Part shown: positions 39,891-53,320 of the stretch, piece by piece
Layout: each line of letters opens with the position of its first letter
Position numbering within the stretch: the first letter of the stretch is position 1
NCBI GenBank assembly: GCA_030248295.1
Contig: JASANH010000735.1
Location: 620,001 to 684,000, forward strand
Source of the DNA: Mesodorylaimus sp. YZB2_4
Taxonomy: Eukaryota; Nematoda; Enoplea; Dorylaimida; Dorylaimidae
Direction: 5' to 3'
DNA: 64,000 nt
Made by a program: the position numbers and the translations under genes
Notes under the pieces: model-generated
Database searches by the model: none
Told to the model about the DNA's origin: nothing
Seen by the model: the letters and a program-made list of their open reading frames with translations, nothing else

Positions 39891-40828
39891 ATGGATGATA
39901 TTCCCAATAATAAATCAATTTGTGGTTGTAAAGGCGTCAGAATTTGCGCCCTGTGCGAAAATACGGAACGGGCATCGAAATTACAAAAGAACAGATTCGA
40001 TTTTTCCTCCTGCGAAACTTATATTTACGTTTGGCCTGAAACAAAAACGGCTATAAAAATCGAACCGATCGATGCCGAGGTTCCGATACCGATCGATCGA
40101 TTATTTGAGATTCAACAATCTCTGATTGAATCCTCGATGGCCGGGCAGTCGATGGTTTGCGACGACGTCCTGCTCGTGCCCGATTTCCTGACCGAACAAG
40201 AAGAATCGGACCTGGTGGCCAAAATCGACAGCCAGCCGTGGCTGCTTTCGCAATCGGGTAAGTGCGTGCCCCTGATTTTCACACTCCCCAGTCACTGGCC
40301 GTCTTTTCAGGTCGTCGCAAGCAAGACTACGGACCCAAGGTCAATTTCAAACAAAGGAAATTGAAACTGGACCACTATTCGGGCATGCCAGCTTACAGCC
40401 GTCCCCTACTGGACAAGATGTGCGCGTTGGGGCCCGCCCTGTCCAATTACGTGCCGTTCGAGCTGTGCAACCTGGAGTACGATCCCGATCGTCGTTCGTG
40501 CATCGACTTCCACCGGGACGACACTTGGGTCTGGGGCGAGCGACTCATCTCCGTCAACTTGCTGTCCGCCAGTGCGATGAGCCTGCTCTACGATGGACAC
40601 GCCAAACGACTCGTCTACGTGCCCATGCCCCGTCGATCGCTGCTGTGCATGGCGGGCCCCATGCGCTACGAGTGGACCCACGCCGTGCTCCCCGACCACA
40701 TCACCCATCGACGCATCGCCCTGACCATGCGCGAACCGTCCACCAACTTCCGACCCGACGGCCAGCTCTACGACAAGTGGGGCCGGACACTGATCGAACG
40801 GGCAAGCAACCTGATCGACCCACAATGA
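39891..40828 (+). CDS. ALKBH4: ALKBH4, Fe(II)/2-oxoglutarate dioxygenase
   Basis: Two exons (39891-40257, 40311-40828) give about 295 residues. The N-terminus has the ALKBH4 signature CGCKGVRICALCE, a Cys cluster that sets this subfamily apart. The dioxygenase core has DVLLVPDFLTEQEESDL, KVNFKQRKLKLDHYSG, LCNLEYDPDRRSCI, the metal-binding H-x-D (IDFHRDDTWVWG), the distal His in EWTHAVLP and the 2-oxoglutarate-binding Arg in HRRIALTMRE. In other animals ALKBH4 removes methyl groups from actin Lys84 and has been linked to 6-methyladenine; the substrate here is inferred from family. All catalytic residues are present. Confidence 0.93.
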
Positions 40829-41183
40829 AAGACCCGTTCTGCTCACTCCATTATTCGAGACACCATCGGAACATGTCGCACGTAAAGATTAGGTCAGGAA
40901 AGTGTTGCCTCATTGAATCTATCAGAAAAATCTCACATGACAAAAACATATTAGCAGGAATGTTGGGAAAAACGATAACGCCAGTTGATACTCGATTCCC
41001 AGAATAAGAGTGCAGAAAACACGTGCGCATGCCAGACAACATTACCAGCGCCTTGCCTATTATTTACATGTCCCGTTTAGATATAGAAAAAGAAAAACGC
41101 CGAAATTCGAAAAAAGTTACTTCAGAAAAATGGTGGAGTAGGCGCAGGCGACTACATAAAAGATACACGACGGGCCACCGCGT
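40829..41183. other. Convergent gap, ALKBH4 / HMGB 3' ends
   Basis: 355 bp of 3' untranslated sequence, AT-rich. No canonical AATAAA was found in the expected position for either gene. Confidence 0.45.
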
Positions 41184-42096
41184 TCAGTCGTCATCGTCGC
41201 CTTCCTCCTCGTCGTCGTCGTCCTCTGGTTCGTCGTCGACCGACTGCGATTGAGCTGACGTTGACGCGGCCGCAGCTCCTCTGCCTCCCTTTTTGCTTGG
41301 TGGTTGACCCGTTCCAGCGCCGCTGGCCTTGTAATCGCGCATTTCCTAAACCAAAACCACGTACAGTAGCCGCTAGTGACCTACAAATGCCCGAGTTATA
41401 CTCACGATCTCGTAACGAGATTTATCGCGTGTGGCCATTTCGTCGTAGCGCTTCTTCTCGTCTTCGGTCAATTCCTTCCACATACGACCCAATTCCTGGG
41501 CCACCTGACCCACTTTGTATTCGGGATGGGCTTGCTGAACTTCCGGCCGTTTGATTTGGGAGAAAAAGAAGAAAGCCGACCTGAAAACCGAAGAAAATGC
41601 AAATTAACGAGTCGAAAACTGAACAAAACGGACTTACAAAGCGCGTTTCGGAGCATTTGGATCTTTCTTGGCCCGTTTACGTTTGCGCATGGCATCCTCG
41701 CCACCGAAAGCGGCTACTTCGGCCGTGTAACGCTCGGCGTCCTTCTGGGCCAGTTCGTAGAAACGTTGTTTTTCCGGTTGAGTCATGGTCTGAAAAAGCA
41801 CAATATCAGTCAGTGGCAAATGAAGATCCTCGGCCGTTAATCTGACTTTTGACAACGGACAGATTCTTTTGCGGGGGAACAGTACTAGAACACACATTGC
41901 CAGATGACCAGGGCCCCAAACACCGGACCGAGCGATACGCTCATCTTACCTTCCATTTTTCCGAGCACTTCTTGGAGATCTCCGTTACTTGAACGTTTTC
42001 ATTCGGATACTTTTTCTTGTGTTCTTCGTAGCACATTTTCACGAAAAACCCGTACGGCGATGTTTTTCCACGAGGTTTGCCCGATTCACGAACCAT
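41184..42096 (-). CDS. HMGB-type chromatin protein with two HMG boxes and an acidic tail
   Basis: Four exons (41950-42096, 41638-41789, 41406-41580, 41184-41345) encode about 212 residues. Box A runs from [20 protein letters not shown] to [11 protein letters not shown], with a basic [14 protein letters not shown] linker. Box B starts [10 protein letters not shown] and contains [20 protein letters not shown]. The C-terminus ends in a Ser-rich segment and a run of Asp/Glu (EPEDDDDDEEGDDDD). This is the HMGB1/2 and DSP1 architecture: sequence-tolerant DNA bending in chromatin. A Ser/Thr-rich stretch separates box B from the acidic tail. Confidence 0.95.
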
Positions 42097-43021
42097 TTTT
42101 GCGTTTACTGCTGTTGATTTTTGACGAAAATATGATAACTCGCCTAAAATTGTAACAAAAACAATCAACAGCCAAAGTCGATAAAGAAAAACCGACGCGG
42201 CCCCCAAGCCACGCCAGCGCGCACACCAGCCCTGCCGCCGTCGTTGGCGCCCCCTAGCAGCCGACTCGCAACGCATGGCGGCAATTCAAAAGTACAGCGC
42301 CATCTAGCGTTCGCGCGCGGCGGTCGGCTGGTCGGTCGTCGAGCTCCGCTGCCAAAACGAGAGACTACGAACGAGAGACGAGGGAGGACGATTCTAACTA
42401 CGAAAAATACTCATTTTTCTTCACTTCTCTTCGATTTTATCTAAATTATTTGAAATTTCGAGAATGAACATCGAATTTTGACTTTTTCGAACCAAAAGAT
42501 GGTAAAATTTAATAAAACTATTTCAAAAAAGTAGAAATTTCAACTTGATACGATTTCAAACAATCTCTATATCCTAATTTCGAAATTGTCTCCCAACGTA
42601 AGATGGGAGAAGGGAATGTTCGTTCGAGCCATGCCTGGCATAGACAACGTTGGAGAGTGGCAGCTCTACGACGCGTCTACCGAGCGTACGTTAGTGAATA
42701 GGCCACTGGCATATACTCGCTACGAAGGCTGCCTTGCCGTCCTCGCTGCCTTTGCTCGGCTCGGCCGGGCCGTCCTGCGTGTGCATCGGGCACGCGCAGT
42801 ACACGGCCGCTATGCCACTATCGGGCTTACGACGCTCGGGCGGCAAACAAACGGGCTCCTAGGCAATAACGACGAATCGATGCTCGCCTACAATCGATGC
42901 CAAACCGGCCCCGCGCGCAACCGACGACACGCTCACTTTTACTGCGCACGGCGGGGAGCACTGGCACAGAACAGAGTAGACGGCAAAAGAAGCCAAACAG
43001 CCAGTCTTATCATCACGAGCA
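42097..43021. other. 925-bp gap upstream of HMGB and downstream of PI4KA
   Basis: This holds the HMGB promoter and PI4KA 3' untranslated region. A 170-codon plus-strand ORF (42586-43098) runs antisense into the PI4KA last exon and has no family match. A GC-richer segment at 42590-42990 contrasts with AT-rich sequence at 42420-42580; its nature is unknown. Confidence 0.45.
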
Positions 43022-46000
43022 CTAGTAGGGAATCTCGTTCTGCAAATACTGAATCTGGTCGTACATCTTGGAACGCAAATTCAAAAAACAATTCCTAATT
43101 ATCTGCAACATATACTGGGCCGCCTCCTTCTCCGACTTGTGCGGCGCGAATCGTTCCCTCAGCTGCTGGATGGTCCGTCCGCGGAAACAGGGCAGTCCCG
43201 TGTCCAACATCAACGACACCAGCGACACGAACGCCTCCCGGTAGGGCCTGCAAAACAGACACGTCACACGGGCAGCCACCCCCTCGCGCGACCCACCTCG
43301 AGGCCAGGTAGGCCTGCACGCACAGGTCCATGAACCACTTGAACGAGGGCGCCTCCATGCGACCCCCCATTATGGCCACCATCTCGCCGCTCAACTTGAA
43401 GTCCGGCTCGAAATTCAAATTCCCGCCGGGACTGCTCTCGAACATGAACCCGAAGTCTGAAATGGAAACTGGCACTGCACACCCGGCCTGCAAGGCGGTC
43501 ACTCGACCGACCGATGTGGATGATGTGCCCGTCCGTGTCCAACATGATGTTGCCGTTGTGACGATCCTTGATCTGCAGCAGGAAACTGAACACGCTGTAG
43601 GCCGCCATGCTCTTGACGAAGTTGCGCCTGGCCTCCTGGAACGCCTCCGACGACTCGTCGCCGTACTTGGTCAGAAAGTATTCGTACAAGCCTGCAAAGA
43701 GGGCGCGCGTGACCAGCCCCACCCCCGCAATGCCAGCACTCACCGAAGTCGGTCTGGCGGCCAAGCTGGTCCCTGGACTTGGAGTTGGGCACGCACTCGA
43801 TCACGCCGCACCCCGGCGACGTGGCCACGACCCGGTACGGGAACAGGAACACCTCCAGTCCGATCGACTCGTAGATCTTCTCGCACAGTCCCATCATTTG
43901 CAGGGCCAGCATGTCCTGAAATGCACGCTCACATCACCCCTCTCCTGGCCGCCCATCTGTGCTCACCTGACGCACGTCGTCGCCAACTTTGAATATGGCC
44001 GCCTGCCAGTACACGTTCGACTCGTCGCCACCGGCCAACGACACTTCTCGACCCTGCGTCGACGGACCACTCATGCCCAAGTTCTCCAACTCCGACACCC
44101 CGCACCTCTTCACTTTGAATCGGGCCAAAAACGGGGCCTTGGCCGCGCTGAAACCAAAACCCTTCGTCAGCCACTCCACGCCTCCCCCCCCCCCCCACTC
44201 ACCTCTGCATGGGCGTGCCCGAACTGTAATCGATGTCGACCACGATGGCCTCCGGGTTCGAGGGCAAGTAGCACCCCGTCTGCAACTGAATCTGGTTCAA
44301 GCATCGCAGGCACGCGTCCTTGCGCTCCTGCCCCTTCGGAAACTGCTTGATTTCGCCCGATATGGCCGTGATCCGCCCGAAAAAGTCAAACTCTCTTTCG
44401 TAGAATTTCTTGGCCGACCCGGACAACGATTGCAAGATCTAAAAGCACTCTTGGTCACCTCAGTGGACTCGAGCCCGCCCACTCCTACCCGATCGATGAT
44501 ATAGTTGAGCTGGTCGTAGAGGCCGGTGTCCTTGTTCTTGCCCTCCTCGTCCGTGTACATGTTCGTCTGCATGTTCCAGATCAACTGGTGCGCCAGCAAC
44601 TGCGACTTGCCCGCCACGTGCAGAATAAGCTCGGTCACGAAGCCCATCTGAAACACAGAGCCCAGTCATCACTCGCCCCCCCCCCCCCTCACCCACTGCT
44701 CACCGTGTCGTATCGAACTGCCTGCACCAGCTGCGGAATGTAGAACAAGAGGGCGTCGGGCGGGTACTCCTTGAGCACTCGAACCGCGTACTGGGCCGTC
44801 ACCGGGTGCACGGGGAACTGACGCGAGAAGAAGGACAGGGCCACCACGGGCGGCACGGCGGCCCAGGTCAGCATGTTGCTCAGCTGCAATCAGGCGACAC
44901 CATCTCACACAACCCACCCGCCGGGGCACTTATTCAACACTCACCTCGGGCGCGTCCTCCTCGATGTTGCTCACCGTGGCCAAGTACTGCAGGGCGTCCG
45001 GTATGTGCGACACCAGGCTCGGACACTGCTTGACCAGCCGACACAACTCGCTCTTGGCCGCTTCGTTGTTCTTGAACCTGCAACACAGCCAGTCCGACCA
45101 GGCCCCCTCCATAGACCCTACCGCGTACCTCGGGGGCAAGCAGACGGCCAGAGCGGGGGCTATTTCCCACGCCAGCTTGGTGCTCTCCCTGTACAGCCGC
45201 TCCTCCATGCGGGGATCGCTGAACGTGGCCGTCCTCCACTGCTCCACACTCTCCTCCCCCGGCATCGATCGCTCCGGCGAGCCTTGCGGATTGTACCACG
45301 CGCTCAAACGTTCCATCTCGCTGGCCTGCAACCAAGACCGCCTTGGTCCAAACACGTCCTCGATATGCGCAATCAGCCAGTACTCACCAACAAAGCCAGA
45401 ATCAGGTTCCTTCGACGGAAAAACTCCTTCAACCGTTTGTCGACGACTTGCTTGGACTTTTTGCTCAACGTGCCTTCGCCTGCAACCACTCCTTCCAGAG
45501 ACACGCCCACTCGAACCCGCCCACCAGTCCTACCTCGAGTGGTCGTCACCCGCTGCTGCGTCATGGTGACCGTGTTGGCCCAGTGCCGGGTCGACGACGG
45601 GTGCCAGGTCTGCGTCGACGCCTTGGCCGACGAGGTCCACTCCGACGGCAAGCTCGGGTACTGACTGCCCCCGAACGCAGTGTCCGCGTCTGCAACCACA
45701 CACGCACCGTGACTGGACCCAGTGCCCCCCCACAGCCACCTACCCGACGTGTCCATGTCCTCCTTGGTCAAGTACTTCTTATCGGCGTGAACCACCTGCC
45801 AAAATCGAATCAGCGAAATCAGGTCCTCCCTCAAGACGACCCCTTTCTGTGTTGCGCACTGAGGCGGCACCCTGCAAAGCACCAGCTGACCAACCCGCAT
45901 CAACCGAAAACCATGCACCCACTTACGCGAAATAATCCAAAGCCACGGCGTAGACTCGTTTTCTCAACGAGGCCCTGGCCAGAGTGCTCGGCAGGACATT

Positions 46001-49000
46001 GCCTTGCACGAGACTGAGGGCGCTGTGCAGGAATTGGAACCTGGCCCCCACGGCCTCCACGTTCCGACTGAATATGGCCACCGGCGCATTGGCCACGTTC
46101 CCGTTCAGACCAGGCGCCGCGGCCGACGAGTTGTCGCCCAGTCTCCTGGCGTCGTAGCCCACCGACACACACAGCGTGTCGTAGAAGAGCATGACGAACG
46201 TTTCCACCAAATCCTGCGTGCAGTACTTGGCCGTCTCGATTCTCTCTGTCAGAAACTGAAACAAAAACCACCACTCGTCCTTCCTCCTCTTAACTGCACC
46301 TTAACTGCGCCTTGGTGGCTAAAACCACGTCGATCAATCGTGCTTACCCGAATCCACACTTTGTGCGGCTGCGAGAATGGCGGGTTGGGCTTGAGCACTT
46401 GGCCTTCCTTGGCGGCCAGCGGGCTCACCGCGTCAGGATCGGGTCGGAAAATGCCCAAGTGCAAATGCATGCTCATCTTCCACGCGTTGCACAATTCTTG
46501 AAAGAACTGAAGCACAAACGGGTCGACAAGGCACTGGTCGAGGGCGACACACGACTCACCTGAATCTGCACGTCGGACCTGGCTGCCAGCAACCAATCCC
46601 AACACGCCACCGACAACTCCATGGTGGCCTCGGTGAAGTGTCTCACGCACGTGTTGCATATGGGCAACAGCAGCCGGGCGTTGAGTCCTGCAAAAAATCG
46701 ACATCACACCTCCCCGCTCAACACTGAACTCTTACCTGGCGAAATGATAAACAGGGCGCAACAACGCAGCAACGACTTCTTGATCTCGTCCGACTCCTTC
46801 GAGCTTTTGCACGCGTACTCCAAATCGGCGGCCAACTTCTCGCCAAGCAGTCCGATCGAGTCCTTGCCCTCGTAGGCGGTCAGCATGCCTTGCACCTGCA
46901 CACCGGCACGTTATCACCACCCTACTCCCCCCCACCAACTCACCTCGCCCAAGTAATAGTTCCTCAGCGTGAGACTGGACACGTAGCCAGCCGTGTCGTC
47001 GATCTTGCTGTCGCCGCCCTTCAGCACCGACTCCATGGTCAGTGCCAGGCCAGCGTGCTGACGAATGACGGCGCACTCGGTGGCACCCAGCTGGCTCACG
47101 TACTCCTGCAAGCAGCCATCAGTCCCTTGCACCACACCCCGCCCACCCGTCACTCACCTGCAAGTGCGACTTGGTGGCCGCCGGCGCCCACTTGAAGGCT
47201 TCCTGCAGAATCTGGTGGCACCTGGCCGCGAAATCGTTGACCACCTTCTGTCTCTCGTCGAACGTGTCGGTGAGCACGATCCTCCACGGCAGCCGGTCCA
47301 CCATCAGCTTGGGCCCGCCTCGATTCGGATCGCTCCTCAGACTCAACGACAGGTGCTGCAGTATGTCCAGCATGGTCCGCAGGACGGTGCCGTTCCACAG
47401 CAGGTGCGGGAACTTGTCCACCAGAGCCGACAGACATCGATCGGCGCACTTGCGTATTTCCTGGTAAATATAATTGAATTTGAACAAGAGGAACTGCGCG
47501 TGCCTCTCCAACTCCTTCTCCAAACTGGAATCGTTGGACCGAGCCGAGGCGGCCGTCAGGAATGCTTGGAATACTCGATAGGTGATGGCGAACATGCACT
47601 GCCACATGCCCGCCTTGTCCTTCCTTATGCTCCTGCAAGCCAGAAAGTGCAACCCGGCACACCCCCTCGCCAGCCAACACTCACTTCTCCTCCAGGTACT
47701 GGAAGACGTAGTGCGGTGCATCGGGGTCGGCCGACTGGGTCACCCGCAACGTCTCCAACCGCAGCACCGACAACAAATAGACGCACTGCGCGAATTCCAT
47801 CTTGTTCACCAAGGGGACCACCTCGGGAGGATGGTTCAGTTGCGACAACACGCTGTTCCGAAGTTCCTGCAGTTCTGCCTGAAACAAGGTCCGGTCGTAC
47901 TTTACCCATAGCCAAGCACTCGGAACACATAATCACTTTTTACCCAGGCGGGAGTCGAACCCTCCCCTCTACGTATGCAACCAGCGTGAGAGGCAGATGC
48001 CCTAACCGCTAGGCCACGACCCGGGTGGTCACCTTAGCCGAGCCGACCCTCACACCTCACACTCACCAAAGTGACAGCGTCGTTGCGAATGGCCGAATTG
48101 TACATTAGCTCCGACCTCAAGTTCTCCTGGGCGATTAGGGTGGGCGATTTCTTGGCTATCTCGCACACCCCGAAATACCACTCCTCCGGCCACAGCCCTG
48201 AAACGTCCCTGCGTCACTGTCTTGCAACCCAAACAAGGAAACATTAGAGCACGGGCCCCAACTCACCAGACTCCTCCACGGCGAACCCCATGACGATGCA
48301 GTAGAACCAGAAATCGCGAAACAGCTTGTGCAATCTGGGCCTCGGGTTGGTGACGGCGGGCATTCGTTGTATGAGGACGGCCAGAATGGGGATGAGCACC
48401 CCCAAATTGCCAGCACTGCTCGAGGCCTAAACACAACCCCGTCATCCCCGGCACCCCCACCACGACCACTCACCTTGACCGTGGCCTTGGTTATCTTCTC
48501 GCTGATCCTCTTGCCTTCCAGTCCCAACTGCACGAACAACTCCAACAGCCTGATCAGCAGCTCCGTCTTCTCGGCCTCGCCCCGCACTTGCGACGCGATG
48601 TTGGTCAGTGCGTTGATGACGGGCATGGAGACGTGCCTGCAAGGAGAAGACTGGTCACCCTCCGCCCTCCACATCGTACAAGCATGCTCTCTAATCCACC
48701 GACAGGCACGCACGCACGCATAGTCATAACAGGGTCCACAATGCCGCAAGAATCTAGGCATGCTTAGAACACACGAGACCTCGTTTCGATGTCCGAACCA
48801 GGCACGACTCCCTTCCAGGTGGCGAACGGCACAAGAGCTCCCCGTGCCACTTGGTGAATACAGCTGCGTGTCATCGGGCCAAAGAAAACGCGTTAGAACA
48901 TTCGAGCAACGGAGCCAGGACAGCCACCCCCACGTGGACAGGGTGCACTCCATGCTCTACACACACCCCGGCCCTCGGCCTACCTGTATCCGTGACTCGA

Positions 49001-52000
49001 CTGGTCGCCCGTCGGCGAGTAGCTCGACGAGCTGGCCTCGATGGTGATCATGCTGAACATCTTCATCACCTCGCCGTATATGGACGACTGAAAGGCGAGC
49101 CCCGTCACACACGTACCCCCGGGCAAACACGGCCTACTCACCGCCCCCGCCACGATCATCTCCGACAACTGATACACCATCACACCGTCCAGCGGCGACG
49201 GCGGATTGGCGAACTTCTGCTGGAATATTTGCAAGACAGCATCGGCCGTGCCCGGAATGTCGCACAGCCACACTCCGATGCCCCCCAACGCGTTGATGGC
49301 GTTCTGACAAATCAACGACGACAAACTGAAAGGCAAAATATTGCCACCCCGTGTCATCCCCGACACCAGACCAGTCTCACCTGTCCGTGTCCTTGGCCAC
49401 GTACAACCGGGTCGATATGGTGGCCAAACACGCCTGGATGCACTCGCCGTCCATTTTCAAGCCGGCTCTCAGGCCCCTGCAACCAAGCACAGCCCTGATG
49501 AGAGGCCGACACCCTCACCCCCCCCCCCAACTCACCTGCACAAATTTTCGATAGCCGCCAAACGAAGTCTGTCGAAACTAGCCGCCTTCCGAGTCAGCGA
49601 TTTCGAGGCCGTATCGAAACTTTTATCCGATCGTGGCGCCGACAGGGTGTAATCGAGGGACTGGTGCTCGAGTCCGATCTGAAACACACAACACCCTGAC
49701 ACCCAAGACGAGACCCCGCCAGGCACTTACGCTCTGATGCCTCTCTTCGCTCGACGTGACCGGCATGGACAATCGTATGAATATTTGCGACGGGGTCAGC
49801 AGGAAATTGAGAAGCGTCGGAATGACCGATGTGGACGCGATGGCCGGGAACTTCTCGCCCAGCTGGCCCAAAGCCTAAACAAGATACTGGTTAGCCACGT
49901 CGATGGGCTATGCCTGCGACCCCTGGACACCCCAACACTGATAAACAGTGCTCATTTCCAATGTATAGCCGGCCATCTTACAGGTTCACCGGTACCAACA
50001 GTGAAGGTTCACACATACCCCGTTCCCGTCCCTACTTCTCCATACAAGTCAGCAGCAGGGGCATGTGGGCGATGACGTGCCTGGGATGGGCTTACCCCAG
50101 CAGTCCTCACCACCTTATCCCAGGACTCCTCCCCCGGCCCCGTTCCCGTCCTTACCTCCATACAAGTCAGCAGCAGGGGCATGTGGGCGATGACGTGCCT
50201 GTGCCCGTGCGTCACGCTTAACTTCTCCGCAATCTTCATGCAAATATTGTCCGCATCTAAAATCCATCCAGTTTCAGCGCACGTCAGTAACGCCACCCGT
50301 CCCAGCCATACCTTGCTCATCCAAAGCCGCCCAGGCCAACAACTCGATGCAAGTGGCGTTGGAGAAGACCAGCATCTTGTACTTATTAATGCCGATTTCC
50401 CTCCCGCTCTTGTCCCGCTCCACATTCTCCGGCTGCTTGCCAGCCAGTTCCGATTGGCCACTGGCCAACAAATCCCTGGCCAACACTTGCACCTACAAAC
50501 CAACCATGGCCGCCCTGGACGCACTCACACACACCCTACCTGTTTCGTGAACGAGGCCGTCGGCGACGAGGGTTCTTGGCGCGTGGTCGGTGGCCGGGCG
50601 ACGTAGTGTCGCACCGCGTCCGTCAGACACGTCACCGACACGTAGGTCAACACCTCGCTGACCGTACGGTACGGAAATCGTTTGATCGTGGCCGCCTAAA
50701 CATCCAATCAGACAAGTCTCCCCGTCAAGAATACGCAGCCTTACCGAAAAGACATCGGTGGAATGGTTATCTAACGCCACCAGCACATCCTTCTCCAAAA
50801 ACAACCGAAACTGAAATTACAACCCGCTCGCTAATCCGTTCCCCAAACACCCCAATAGGCACTCACCAGATCCAAAATGGTCTCCAACTCAGCCGGCTTA
50901 AAATAAGTTTTCGGTGACGTCGCCTCGCCGCTATGTTCGCTATCGGATCGAATGAAACTGCTGCCGTGTTTGGTGAAGAAATATGTCTCCGGCTCGTACT
51001 CGCACACTTCGGTCGTCGACACGGCGATGTAATCGATCGGTTTTTGCGACCTCCTCTTCTTCAACGTGGACGAAACACTGGTCGATGGCAAGGCCAGCCA
51101 GGTGGCATTGGCCACCGATCCGGACGGCGAGGGTGTGGTATCGCGTCCAATGGGGGACATGGAACGACTGAAACGAACCCCCTCAAACCAGATCCAATCA
51201 CCCCTCCTCCTCACCTGTACGACTTGTCCCGGGAAAATGCCGCCTCGGTCGAACTTGCATCTTCGTTAGACCAACTGGCGACCAGTGGGAATATCTTGCA
51301 AATCAGGAACGCCTCGTCGAAAGAACTGAATCGACCGAATGCTCGCACGAAACCCAACCAAATGCAAACTTCTTTCATGAGCGTGACTGAAACACCAACA
51401 ATTTGGGCCTGGCATATGGCATCGGAGAACGAGGACATACCTTTGGCACCGATATCCCCCAAATGCTGACAGGCTTGGGCCTTGCACGCCGATGTCAATT
51501 CCGTGAACACTTGCAACTGCGTCGATACGATCTGAAAAATCAAAGCTCGTTTCGAGCGATCGATCGAATAATCGCCAAAAAACACTCACCGTGTCTCGCC
51601 ATTTGGGGAAATTCGCTGCCACATCGCACAGGATCGTGTTCAAACAAAATGCAAACTTCTCCATGACGGGAATTCCTAAAATGGGAGACGGTTTTTATCC
51701 ACAACCTTTCGGCTACACAAGCACTCACGTTCTTTGACGATGCCATAATTCTCTTCCAGCCATTTCGCATTGCGCAGACTTTTCAGAAGGGATAAGAAAT
51801 AAGGGACGAGTTTGTCCGCGTGCTGCAAAGCAACATCGAATTAACCATTTCACATCGCAAAATTTGAATTTCCCGCTTCAAGCCGCTCATGACAGTTTTG
51901 CATAGATGAAAATTCTCTCACTTAACTTTGTGCGCTAATGGTATTCCCTGATTTCTGGCTTCAATTGGTTTTATTTTCAAAAAATGCCAGAAGTTGTTGC

Positions 52001-52928
52001 TACTGTTTAAAAACCTTTAAATATCGGGACGCACTGCGTACAAACTTACAAATGAGGAACTTTTCATCAATGCAAAACTGTCATACGCGGCTTGCGGCGG
52101 GAAATTCAAATTTAGCTTTGTACGAGATCCGTGACACGGTTATAGACCTGGACTACAATCTTGTTGCAACTAATGCTAGCCAGAAAGAACTCAGAAGTGC
52201 AAGATCCAGAAGACTAACCCGGTGCACGCAACAGAGATGAAATCATAGCCGTGTCTTTGGTACAAAGAACCCATCATGCCACCGTGAATAGGCTATGACT
52301 AAACAGTCGAGGATTTCAGGTGCCAGCGATGCAGGCAGGAATGAAAGCATAAAAAGCGCAAACTAATCTGAAAGGAAAATCAGGCGCCCACACAAAATGC
52401 GTCTTGTGCGTTGGAAATAAATTGAAAAAAGTGCAATCGACCACGGAAATTCAAAAAATCGATCACACAACAACTTTCTACTCGGACACCTTCTGCCAGA
52501 CACCAACAGGAACTGGCTTACCTGCAATCTCGATTCCAAGGCGTAGACACCCATTGCAATCGCCCCATCCTGTCCGTTGCGGCTAATCACCACACTGCTC
52601 CCATCGCCGGGAATCTTCGGACAATATTGCAATATGCGTTCGATCTGAAAAACCAAAGAAAATAGGGAAACTGACAATGACACACCCAAAATGGGAGCAG
52701 CCTATGTGTGCAACTGAATGCAACGAGTCCGCAGAGAGTATCAAACTTAAAAGACAAAATCGGCCAATTTCAAAAGACAAAAGCAAACTGAAAATTAGCA
52801 AATCACCAAAAAACATGAAAAAATAGGGAAAACCAACGGCCTACCTTGGTCCACGGACAATCGGGTGTCTTGGCCAACGAAACTGCCAAACCTTGCAGTG
52901 ATTTGAAAAATATTTGCTCTTTGTCCAT
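43022..52928 (-). CDS. PI4KA: Phosphatidylinositol 4-kinase alpha (PI4KIII-alpha)
   Basis: The largest gene here: roughly forty exons from ATG 52928 ([18 protein letters not shown]) to TAG 43022-43024, about 2000 residues, the family's length. The helical solenoid is recognisable throughout, for example [77 protein letters not shown] and [16 protein letters not shown]. The PIK helical domain has WYNPQGSPE and [20 protein letters not shown]. The kinase domain has [60 protein letters not shown], the catalytic [10 protein letters not shown] and the activation loop [13 protein letters not shown], and ends QNEIPY. It makes plasma-membrane PI4P in complex with TTC7/EFR3. The catalytic residues are intact. 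Many introns are short and some carry poly-C runs. Confidence 0.95.
47895..48032 (-). repeat. tRNA-derived SINE (copy 2) in a PI4KA intron
   Basis: On the minus strand: A box TGGCCTAGCGG (48006-48016), CATCTGCCTCTCACGCTGG, B box GGTTCGACTCC (47951-47961), then AAAAAGTGATTATGTGTTCC and CGAGTGCTTGGCTATGGGTA. It shares head and tail with the 20826 element and is in the same orientation as the host gene. Confidence 0.75.
50018..50083 (-). repeat. Duplicated exon end (copy 1, in a PI4KA intron)
   Basis: A near-exact copy of 50137-50201, the donor end of the PI4KA exon that encodes [13 protein letters not shown]. In this copy the donor reads AAGTAGGG instead of GTAAGG, so it should not be spliced as an exon. 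Confidence 0.85.
50137..50201 (-). repeat. Duplicated exon end (copy 2, the functional PI4KA exon)
   Basis: The last coding bases of the exon plus its donor (GTAAGG) and the intron's first bases. The identity with 50018-50083 covers at least 48 bases without mismatch, at a spacing of about 119 bp. Confidence 0.85.
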
Positions 52929-53320
52929 ATTTTTGCCTTACAAAATATTGAACACAAAAACTGAAAATATCGAGTCCGCCAATAAGGGAGGTTACTAATG
53001 CGCACACACGACACCGCTTACCTCAGTCTTGCCAGTTTGTCTGCTAGAGCGCGCGAAATGTGTAACAAAAAGAATTCAAAAGGTCGGGATTTTTCTGAAT
53101 GAAATTTTGTCTCAGGTACGTTAAAAAAACCCTTAGAATCAAAAACTTTTATTGTTTACGGTGTTTTTCAGGCTTATGACAGAAAAATCAAAGAAAATTT
53201 CAGGAACTCTGGATTTTTCTGCGTGAAATTCTGGATCAGGTTCGAAAAAACGGAATGAATATACTTCTATCGTTTAGTGGGCTATTTTGTTAGGTTTTGT
53301 GGCAGAAAAATTGAATAACA
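52929..53320. other. Divergent promoter region, PI4KA (-) / NLE1 (+)
   Basis: 392 bp with two similar segments (53085-53115 and 53210-53245, both with ATTTTTCTG then GAAATT) that may be a short local duplication. Confidence 0.4.

Noticed and set aside
42586..43098. A 170-codon plus-strand ORF downstream of PI4KA
   Set aside because: It overlaps the last PI4KA exon antisense, has no recognisable motif and is flanked by AT-rich sequence without a promoter signal.
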